Source of the DNA: Hyaloscypha bicolor E
Taxonomy: Eukaryota > Ascomycota > Leotiomycetes > Helotiales > Hyaloscyphaceae
Direction of reading: 5' to 3'
Assembly (NCBI RefSeq): GCF_002865645.1
Contig: NW_020194589.1
Location: 2,951,750-3,015,749 of the forward strand
DNA: 64,000 nucleotides
Made by a program: the position numbers and the translations under genes. The stretch's first letter is position 1. Each line of letters opens with the position of its first letter. The notes under the pieces are model-generated. The model saw only the letters and a program-made list of their open reading frames with translations, ran no database searches and had not been told where the DNA came from. This document shows positions 56,535 through 64,000 of this stretch, in pieces.

Positions 56535-57968
56535 TCAAAATTGCATGACCACATCCGCCACTCTAAAGTCCACGCTTTCCTCCATCACAGCAACTCCACC
56601 GTTGACTTCCAGGGGCGCACTGCCAAATACACCGTTATCTAACTCGAGTTCTTCCATTGGCGTAAACGGTGCACCAGTCATGGCAATCTCCTCTTGTGTC
56701 TGTTCTGGCAATGGAACCATGTGCACTTCTGCCTGCGAGCTAACTCCGATTCGACGCGGTCGCGCGTGACGCAGAGGAGGTTGACGGAGCGCAAATTCGC
56801 GGAATACAGCATTGGCCTCAGGGCCGTATTCTGGGAGATTGGGAACATCTGGGCTTAGTGCAGATGAGGGAAGCGGGGGCAGTGGCTTCGAGCGGTATGG
56901 TAGTTCTGTGTTGTTTATGATTCCGAGACCGAGGATTGAATTGTTCTCTGCTGGACTGGATACGCGTGGGATATGGAACGTGGTACTGCACGGTAGTGGC
57001 GGGCGCTGGAATCATTAAAATTATGACATGAATGTACGGATTTGACTTACTGGAGGCGGGTTCTTTCTCAATCCGAGATTCTTGACATGCTCGACTAACG
57101 CCACGGGACGCTTCCGGGTTAAGTTGAAACCGAAACCAGTGATTGCGGTTGGAGGAATGTCGTTGTTTGCAATACCGTTGAGGCTGAGGTAGCTCCGAAT
57201 CTCACAAGTTGGACGACAGGAGTGGCACACTTTGAATTGACATTCGCCTCCCCTAAGAGGTAACCAGGGCTTTGACGACTTTTCTGGGGTGACCGACGTG
57301 ATGATATCTGGGTTCGGGAAGAGAGGGTTGATGAGGAGCGGAAAGAGCGTATGGGGTATTTGAAGGGGATGAGGATCGGATCGAGGGGAAGCTAAATCAT
57401 TGGCCTTCTTCTATATCAGTCTTGAGTTTTCCATCAATCATTGAAGGCTACTCACATGGGCTCTCTGCTTGAGTATGGTTTGTAACTGCTCGATTGAGTA
57501 TGACTCAAGCGCCTCGTCACTGTTTTCATCGAAGAAGCTCATGCTAGAAAGCCGTGCAGCCGGACCTCTCGGTCTTGGGGAAGTTGGCCGCTCAAAGATG
57601 CCGCAAAGCTTGTCAAGCTTTTCCTGCTTGCGTTCAGTCATTGAATTCATGAAATGGCATGTGGTAGCACTAACCCGTTCCATATCTTCTTCCAGGAGCA
57701 GCTCTCGGTCTTGCGTGCATCTGTAAACCCAGCCCATCGATCCGATTCGGAGGCAGATAGAGCAGCGGTATTCGGAAGTGTATAGACGCGTCATTGTGAG
57801 ATGAGTACATTGTCCATTGCCAAATCTCATGCTATGGCGCGGGATGTGGGTAGGGCTTGCAGTAAAGGTGGGCACTGTGGTTCGTTGCGGTGTTGTCGGA
57901 TTTGAATTGGTGGAAGATGGTGGCAGTTGGCTGTCGTCAGCGGATTGGGTCTGGGGCTCCGCCATCAT
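56535..57968 (-). CDS. Uncharacterised fungal protein with paired Cys motifs
   Basis: Three exons on the minus strand (57968-57456, 57410-57051, 57005-56535) give 447 residues. The two introns are 45 bp each with donors GTGAGT and GTAAGT and contain in-frame stops. The frame is open further upstream to 58094 but has no ATG before MMAEPQTQ, so ATG 57968 is used; an upstream exon is possible. The conserved-looking part is QCTHLTMTRLYTSEYRCSIC and GSMGWVYRCTQDREL, followed later by GGECQFKVCHSCRPTCEIRS. The Cys/His spacing suggests zinc binding. The rest is Pro/Ser-rich and disordered, with GLGIINNTELPYRSKPLPPL near the C-terminal third. I do not know the function. No signal peptide or membrane segment is visible. 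Confidence 0.75.
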
Positions 57969-59359
57969 TTCTTCATCGCAGAAGTGATCAAGTTCTGTGT
58001 GGCTGCTGCAGTTGAGGTTGAAATTGTCGAGGATGGATGAAGACTCGCGTTGAATTCGCTTGGAGGAGTATTTACCACAACCAAATATCGGCAAGTTTGA
58101 ACACCCCTAAGTCGCTTGAACATTCAAAATTAAAATGCAGCTGGGCTTGTATTCACTAGAAGAAGCCCCAAATTTCAAGGGGAACAAAAGGAAGGAAAGG
58201 GATGAAACCGCCTGCCAGGCTTTAGGTAGATCATTTCGAAATGGACCACGCCTGGCGATTTCTTAAGCCGGACAATCAGGCAACTAAGAATCTCAATGTA
58301 CAGCTTCTGTATGAGACAATAAGGGTTTGTGGGCCTGCTAAATTCCAGGAAAACTGAATGACTTTTCGGTTCTTGAGTAGGTAAAAGAATTCCACTTGAA
58401 GTTACAAGAATAGTGCATGCAGTCACTCAGTCAACAAGGCAAATAAACTTAAAGAAGATTGTAGACAGATTAAGTGGGACATCGAGAGAGTTTCTTTGAT
58501 ATTACCTCAATACCCTGGGATCCACCAAAGTTGATACCACGAAATAACTCTGCGTATTTTTTCTTACATGTGCGAAAAGTCATGGGTTTCAAGGCTCCCA
58601 AAGGTCTAGAATTGTCACACGGGCACGGGAAGTAAAGGCAGAGAGGAGATGTCCGATTGTTCCAAGGTCTTCTGGTACATCAATACCGCGCCATTATCGA
58701 CCCAAAAGAGAAAGCCATGTTTATTGCGACTGAGGAGTGTACATTCTATGTTTCGTGAGCTCTGAATTCGCTAGAGCAGAGGAGAAACTTCGAAAGGAGC
58801 AGTCGTGCTCAGAGATGGAGGTACTGATTGATAGGACCTAAGGCATATGTGACAATATTGATAAATTCTCTGAGGATCGTCCCATGTTTTCGCTGTGTTG
58901 TTGGGATCGAAATGGTTGAGATTCTCATCCCCAGTTTCGACTGGGCGTTATCTTGTTCTTGTTGTCGTCTCGACGAACGATCTCGCGTCGGCCACAACTT
59001 CCCGACCCCTGTTCATAGCGCTTAGCTCTCTTCAGCACCCCAGCTCTTCACACCTCATCCACCTTTCTCTGGTCACTGTTGCTTTTTGATCACAACAACA
59101 GCTCACGCGCAATTGCTATCAGCTTTGTCGCCAGTGTGTTCATTACCAAGGGTCAGAAGGTTGGTCTTCCCCGTCCAGCACAAGCCATGCGCACCCTGAG
59201 ACTCTGTGTCGCGCAACCTCGGCTTCCCCATGAATGTAAACATGGGGGAGCTGAGCTCTGCCGGCCAAGCCAACAATCCAACAGTATCGCATTGGAGATT
59301 TTTGCTGATCATCAATCGCACATAGATACCCCGTAGCTTTTCCCATACCCGCCGTCACG
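57969..59359. other. Divergent intergenic region
   Basis: This holds the promoters of the minus-strand Cys-motif gene and the plus-strand Mpv17 gene. The frame 57969-58094 is an open extension of the former without an ATG. I see no other gene. The last 350 bases, CT-rich, are the leader of the Mpv17 gene. Confidence 0.35.
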
Positions 59360-60241
59360 ATGTCAGTCAAATTTGAGAAGGATACCATTCAGCAGACCGG
59401 TGGAGTGGCCGGCTCACAGGGAATCGGCATGATGAGAGGAGGCAAACACGAATTAGCAGATGAGATCGGGGTAGCTTTGACCGGAGGGAAAGGAAACGTT
59501 GGCCAACCCGGTTACTTGGCGGTACCTGATGGATCATTGTTTTAGAGATGAAGGGGAAGATGCTGACACCTCCATGCAGGCCTACCTCAAGCAGCTTCAG
59601 ACGAATCCTCTACGAACTAAGATGCTCACATCGGGTACCCTTTCAGCTCTGCAAGAAATTCTTGCCTCTTGGATTGCTAAGGACCGAGCGAAGAATGGCA
59701 CCTACTTTACAGCACGAGTTCCCAAGATGGCTGTGTATGGAGCTTTTATCAGCGCACCTTTAGGCCATGTCCTTATCAGCATACTTCAAAAGGTGTTTGC
59801 GGGCCGCACAAGTTTGAAGGCGAAGATCTTGCAGATTATTGCCAGCAACTTAATTGTACGTTTATCCTGGTTCTCAAGCCAGGAATACTTCTAACAAAAT
59901 GATTACAGATCGCTCCTATTCAGAACAGTGTCTACCTGGTTTCAATGGCCATCATCGCTGGTGCTAAGACAATTCATCAAGTCCATGCGACCTGGAAAGC
60001 CGGTTTCATGCCTGTCATGAAGGTCAGCTGGGTCACTTCCCCATTGGCCCTCGCCTTCGCACAGAAATTCCTTCCCGAGCATACATGGGTTCCCTTCTTC
60101 AACGTCATTGCATTCTTCATTGGCACATACGTCAATTCTGTCACAAAGAAGAAGCGTCTTGCTGCACTCCGAAAGCGGTATCAGGATGAAAACAGAGGTG
60201 CTGGCAGACCTGATGAGGGGTATGGTGGTCCAAAATACTAG
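59360..60241 (+). CDS. Mpv17/PMP22-family membrane protein
   Basis: Proteins of this family sit in the peroxisomal or inner mitochondrial membrane and form or regulate channels. Three exons (59360-59521, 59580-59855, 59909-60241) give 256 residues. The introns are 58 bp (GTACCT donor, CTGACACC branch) and 53 bp (GTACGT). The first exon encodes a Gly-rich extension, MSVKFEKDTIQQTGGVAGSQ, that I do not recognise. The core begins AYLKQLQTNPLRTKMLTSGT and continues VPKMAVYGAFISAPLGHVLI and FVPVMKVSWVT-like GFMPVMKVSWVTSPLALAFA, HTWVPFFNVIAFFIGTYVNS, and ends in a basic tail. Four hydrophobic segments are visible. The joins at YLA-AYLK and SNLI-IAPI are in frame. Peroxisomal rather than mitochondrial placement is likely but not certain. 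Confidence 0.9.
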
Positions 60242-60915
60242 TCTCGAGAAAAGATTGGACTCGTTAACGCCTTGCCCACGTCAATTTCCGTGTGTATTCC
60301 ACGCCTCTTTCAGATCCTAGTCGATTTTCCGTTCTACAGATCGATCTTTTGCCATCGCCCGAAAATGATTGGTTGAAGGGACATCCCACCTGCATGTAGA
60401 TTTTTCACGAGAGTTGGTTTGCTTGGTGGCAGCAACCATACACGAAGGGAAGCATTGCCTCGATTTTCCGTATCTTTTGGTGTTAATCGGCTGCTGATTT
60501 GTCACATATGGAATTGATTGGCGTTATGTTTGCCCTGGTACCTATCCATGTGACCTTTGTGAGACTTCTTCTCCTCCCGCTGGTTTGCCCCCTCCACTCT
60601 TAAATCTACACGTTCCCCTTCTACATGGCCAACGGGATTCAAGTCACACTCATGTACTTTGCCAACGGGACCAGGTGTGACGTAACCTATTATCGGCATT
60701 ACAGCAGTGGTGTATTTGTTGGAGTTACGCTGGGCCCAGCTTGATATGCACATAAAGATAGGTTCATTTGCACCCCCCCCACACCCCCTCCGGATCGCCC
60801 ACTTTCCACCTTTTTAGTATCACGTGTGGGATTTCCCCGTGTTTCCTTAGGGTTGCATTCATAATATCTCTTCTATCCAAGAACTTTTGAAAGCTGTTCC
60901 GATATTTCTGAGCAG
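60242..60915. other. Intergenic region
   Basis: This contains the 3' flank of the Mpv17 gene and the promoter of the gene at 60916. A C-rich run (cacccccccc) is near 60771, and a CACGTG-like site (tcacgtgtgg) near 60821. No gene is seen. Confidence 0.35.
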
Positions 60916-62025
60916 ATGCAGGGAATACTTCAACACCGCGGCTTGTACAACAGAGATCCACGATTAGGATTCTCGCCTTTCATGTCACCACTCGGTGGTG
61001 GCCGCGATATGTTAGATCCTCTCGCGAGGTTAGGACGCGGCTCTCCATACGGTATAATGAGGGGAGGGGGTCTGGGGGCAGGAGGTCTGGGGGCAGGAGG
61101 CCTAGGGGTAGGTGTGGGTGTAGGAGGTATGAGGGCCGGCATTTTGGGCGGTGGGCCTTTAGGGGTTCGGGGTCGAGGTCTTCATCCTGGCGCTTTCTAT
61201 GGCAACCGGGGCGCTTTGGGTGTAGACGTTCGCGGTGATCCGTTAAGCCAAGCACTTCAACTCGGACGCTATCCGAGAGGCCTCGAGCATTCCCTTGGTC
61301 GACATGGCGGTCATGATGCTTTGGCTCTGTTGCCTTATGAGCGTTACCGGGCAGGAGGGGGGTGGCCACATGGATCTGACTGCGATACAGGTTGGCGAGA
61401 GCGACTCTTCCATGATCGCGAAGGCCATCACGGCCATGGCTGTGGATGTCGGCGTTCTTGTGGGGAAAGCTCAAACTCGAACTCAAAGAGCAATTTCGAC
61501 TTCAAGACCAAAGACGTAACGATACGAGGCAAAGCCAGGGCGGTCAGAGCAAGCTATCTGGCTGAGGCGGCAAAGTTCGAGGGGGATGTGACCAAGTACA
61601 TGGAGAAGAAGAGTCAAGAAGAGGTTCCGGATCGGGTCATCGATATGCTGATATCTTACATCAATCGGGAGGAATATTCGAACAACAGCGTATTTGATGA
61701 AGTCACTCTGAACATTTTGGCTTCCAATGTCGGCGCCAAATCCGCGGTCGACTATTCGCTAGCTCGACTTAAGGATAGCACTGGCGACCTCGATGCTGAC
61801 GAACTCAGCCTTATTATCGCGTTGATTTTGCTGTCCGGCAAGGTAGACGACGGTTTGAGAAAGTGGTTGGCGAATTATCTCAAGGATGGAGATCGTATCT
61901 CATACTTGGACAGATCGCATTCGTTCCAGGAGGTGCTTGACGAGAAACCAGAACTCTACCCCGAAATCCAGCGACTCCTTGGGTTACGGGTTGATCGAGA
62001 TCCGAGTCTTCTTAGAATCTTGTGA
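60916..62025 (+). CDS. Gly-rich protein with a C-terminal BTB-like domain
   Basis: ATG 60916 opens a single 369-codon frame. The N-terminal 180 residues are Gly/Leu/Arg-rich and repetitive (GGLGAGGLGAGGLGVGVGVG), with a small Cys/His patch (HHGHGCGCRRSCGE). A Ser/Asn linker leads to a helical C-terminal domain from about residue 195: VTIRGKARAVRASYLAEAAK, then VPDRVIDMLISYINREEYSN, then LNILASNVGAKSAVDYSLAR. The pattern of a 'shell' with A-S-x-Y, then VPxRVxxMLxxYI, then LxxLASNVGA is like a BTB/POZ domain, but diverged. BTB domains mediate dimerisation and Cul3 binding. The Gly-rich part could drive phase separation, which is speculation. There is no signal peptide. The frame is complete and credible. 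Confidence 0.75.
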   Translation: MQGILQHRGLYNRDPRLGFSPFMSPLGGGRDMLDPLARLGRGSPYGIMRGGGLGAGGLGAGGLGVGVGVGGMRAGILGGGPLGVRGRGLHPGAFYGNRGALGVDVRGDPLSQALQLGRYPRGLEHSLGRHGGHDALALLPYERYRAGGGWPHGSDCDTGWRERLFHDREGHHGHGCGCRRSCGESSNSNSKSNFDFKTKDVTIRGKARAVRASYLAEAAKFEGDVTKYMEKKSQEEVPDRVIDMLISYINREEYSNNSVFDEVTLNILASNVGAKSAVDYSLARLKDSTGDLDADELSLIIALILLSGKVDDGLRKWLANYLKDGDRISYLDRSHSFQEVLDEKPELYPEIQRLLGLRVDRDPSLLRIL

Positions 62026-62493
62026 TCGTGTCATGGTTGTCTACGGTCTTTCAGGGCCAGAAAACTCGACAATTCCATACGTTTGGCAGAATTTTCTGCA
62101 AGTTGTCCATTTGTTCCTTTACATAGTCGAGCAAGCCTTCATGTATTTTCTTGTCTCAGCGAAGCCTGCTTGGGATTATTGGAGGATAAAAGAATTGTCA
62201 TTACTCGTATGAATACTCATGACCTGGGTGGATATCTGGATACCTCATTCATCAAATAATTGGATCTATAGCTTCGCTACGGGTATAATAAAATAAGCCT
62301 GTTCACGCCAACCATGCCCAAGAAATCGGAGTCAAACTCCGAGAAGTTGGGACCTTGTATTACCACTAGGTAACGGAGAAGTGAGTAAGTACCTTATACA
62401 GATTGTTCTGGGAAATCTGGGACATTGTCTCGGGAGAAGTTCATGACACCGCCCGGAATAGGGAAAAGCTTCTTCCCCAACACCTACAACTCT
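62026..62493. other. Intergenic region between converging genes
   Basis: This contains the 3' flanks of the BTB-like gene (plus) and the PEX11-type gene (minus), and the tRNA-like sequence listed separately. Confidence 0.35.
62315..62388 (-). tRNA. tRNA-Gly(CCC)-like sequence, probably a pseudogene
   Basis: On the minus strand a D-arm (TTAC-CTAGTG-GTAA), an anticodon arm (ACAAG, loop GTCCCAA, CTTCT, four of five pairs), a T-arm (TCGGA-GTTTGAC-TCCGA, five pairs) and a 3' end CTTGGGCA occur in tRNA order. The anticodon would be CCC (Gly). The 5' side does not pair with CTTGGGC, and the spacing from the T-arm to the 3' end is three bases too long. I therefore think it is a decayed gene. A covariance-model search would decide. 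Confidence 0.35.
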
Positions 62494-63408
62494 CTACACC
62501 TGCCCAGTAGTTCTCCATAGCTCTCGAAAACCCGCCACCCCAGCTACACTTCCCAATACGCCAATCCAAAAGTCACTTGCAAATCCCTCTTCTAAACTCC
62601 AGTGCAGCGTAAGCGGTGCCCATACCGCATTCACAACCATCTCCCTCCTCCACTTAGCCGTCCACTTACTCTCTTCATCACTCCCTGGATGAGCCTTTCC
62701 TTTCAAGACTCGTAACCTGGCCTCCCTCCACAACCTTACAAAATCCAATCCTACATGCAGCATCCAGAACCTAGAACTCCATATCCAAGCCCTTCCCTGC
62801 TTCTCCTTGCCCCAGCCTAGCACACCTTTACTCGCCAAATACGCTCCATTCTCCAAATACTGAAAAGCGATGTTGGATGCTACTTGCGTATACACTATCC
62901 TCCGAACAAGGATATCTGTAGGTGGAGAATTATAGACTCGTTTCCCCCAGTTGTAAATCGAGAGGAGGCCCCAGAGCCGTACAAAGATTCGGAAGTCAGA
63001 GATAAGCTCGCTGAGCGCTTTAAGCCGCCCCGAAGTGATGAGTAGGCATGAAGGCGGTAGGGACGAGGTGTCGATTATCACTGTTGTGTTTGGTGGGAGG
63101 GCAATGGCTTGCGAGATGAGCCGGCGGGCTGCGGCGTCGATTCGATGGAGGGAGAGGGAGGAGAGTAGGGAGGAGCTGAGGAGGCTAGTGTAGCAGAGGG
63201 TTAGGAGGAAGGTGTCGGTCCCTGAAGGAGTGGAGAGGACGCGTGAGACATGGGATAGTGTGGCGTCGGTTTTGGAGAGGTATAAAGGCAGCCAGCTTCG
63301 AAGAGTTTGAAGGGAGGGAATTGGATTTAATGGTGGGGTTGGCATTGGGATTGGGATGGCCTTTTCGGGGGCGGTGCCCGGTGGCGGGAGGTCTTGGGTT
63401 TCGGACAT
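62494..63408 (-). CDS. PEX11-family peroxin (PEX11C-type)
   Basis: PEX11 proteins elongate the peroxisomal membrane during division. The single frame from ATG 63408 gives 304 residues. The N-terminus is Pro-rich. The family core begins LRSWLPLYLSKTDATLSHVS and continues LISDFRIFVRLWGLLSIYNW, then VASNIAFQYLENGAYLASKG, then WIWSSRFWMLHVGLDFVRLW. The motif of Phe/Arg-rich amphipathic helices around DFRxFxRLxG and the LENxAYL segment are typical. The C-terminal part (VVNAVWAPLTLHWSLEEGF, then GVLGSVAGVAGFRELWRTT) forms the last membrane segments. The length suits fungal PEX11C. No intron is needed. Confidence 0.85.
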   Translation of the reverse strand: MSETQDLPPPGTAPEKAIPIPMPTPPLNPIPSLQTLRSWLPLYLSKTDATLSHVSRVLSTPSGTDTFLLTLCYTSLLSSSLLSSLSLHRIDAAARRLISQAIALPPNTTVIIDTSSLPPSCLLITSGRLKALSELISDFRIFVRLWGLLSIYNWGKRVYNSPPTDILVRRIVYTQVASNIAFQYLENGAYLASKGVLGWGKEKQGRAWIWSSRFWMLHVGLDFVRLWREARLRVLKGKAHPGSDEESKWTAKWRREMVVNAVWAPLTLHWSLEEGFASDFWIGVLGSVAGVAGFRELWRTTGQV

Positions 63409-64000
63409 TGTTATGTATGTTATATCCTAGAGCTTGAAGAAGCTTTGAAGGCCGAAAGCGAAGGTTGAGAAAAATAATAAGTTATATAAAAATATCGTGG
63501 TGTTGATACCGTGGCAGACGCGACGAATGCCGAGGTCCGGAGCGCTGACTAAGGCACTTTTTGCCTTGACGTCTCTCCTTCATGTGAGAGCTTCGTACCT
63601 TGCAAAGTGACCATCTCAGAAAGCAGAATTCCGTTCTTGGGTCGTCAGGGAATCCAATGTGCCAGAATGCTTGCCAAAGCTGAGATAAGCCTTCCCCCTA
63701 TCCCGTATTCTCTCTGTGCAACGAAATGACTCTTTCCTCCGTATCCTTATTCCAATAGTCCCGAGTACGAGAATTTGAATTTTGCTTGCCGCCATGCTCT
63801 TAAAACTCCCTAAACCCATTATACCAGCTACTCCTGGTACAATCAAATAAGCAAATGTTACAATCCATCTTCTAGTCATCGCAAAATCAATAACACAACG
63901 TGCGCATTCTCCCCCACCGTCAAAATCGGACTTCACAAGCTGTGTCACATTATACAACTTTTCGTTGATACATTCAAAACCATGAAGCCTTAATTGTTCT
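63409..64000. other. Right-edge region with a doubtful membrane frame
   Basis: A minus-strand frame from ATG 63876 to 63616 (MTRRWIVTFAYLIVPGVAGI...) has two weak hydrophobic stretches and a basic tail. It has no family and could be the 3' exon of a gene running off the window or chance. The rest contains the promoter of the PEX11-type gene. Confidence 0.3.

Overview
The window is nuclear DNA of a filamentous ascomycete (Pezizomycotina; a leotiomycete such as a Helotiales member fits best, but that placement is inference). The evidence is many short GT-AG introns (about 44-62 bp, one of 170 bp) with CTAAC/CTGAC-type branch points, Pro/Ser/Gln-rich protein tails, a plant-cell-wall endoglucanase, and a set of single-copy eukaryotic housekeeping genes. 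I saw no bacterial operon, CRISPR array or intact transposon. Splice sites were read by eye and checked only for reading-frame consistency and agreement with remembered family motifs.

Layout. 1-2.5 kb: a secreted GH5 endoglucanase. 2.9-10 kb: a tandem array of five related RING-finger genes in different states. One is intact, one needs a frame switch, one has a stop just before its RING, and two are clear pseudogenes. The array looks like an active gene birth-and-death locus and is the most unusual part of the window. 10.5-13.2 kb: an uncharacterised protein and a doubtful small membrane ORF. 13.7-19.6 kb, minus strand: EDC3 (mRNA decapping) and a PIF1 helicase carrying a CCHC zinc knuckle. 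19.8-21.2 kb: repeat-rich DNA and a decayed gene. 21.6-23.4 kb: a PUB1/TIA-1-type triple-RRM protein. 25.1-27.2 kb: an acidic coiled-coil nuclear-type protein and a small, possibly myristoylated protein. 30.2-33.4 kb: two paralogous unknown proteins that share IFCC and RYFxC motifs. 33.9-36.3 kb: two mitoribosomal protein genes (mL38 and uL4m) head to head across 144 bp. 36.8-37.4 kb: a probable decayed gene. 39.1-40.4 kb: an ATF/CREB-type bZIP factor with a long gene-poor flank to 45.2 kb. 45.2-47.4 kb: an uncharacterised protein and RPA3. 48.0-55.1 kb: an Ams2/Spt21-type GATA-like factor, 3-hydroxyisobutyryl-CoA hydrolase, and SmD2. 56.5-63.4 kb: a Cys-containing unknown protein, an Mpv17/PMP22 membrane protein, a Gly-rich BTB-like protein and a PEX11-type peroxin.

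Functional themes: RNA metabolism (EDC3, PUB1, SmD2), genome maintenance and histone-gene control (PIF1, RPA3, Ams2/Spt21), mitochondria and peroxisomes (mL38, uL4m, HIBCH, Mpv17, PEX11), and ubiquitin-type RING proteins. At least four genes appear to contain introns whose length is a multiple of three and which lack in-frame stops, so simple ORF calling would keep them as coding sequence.
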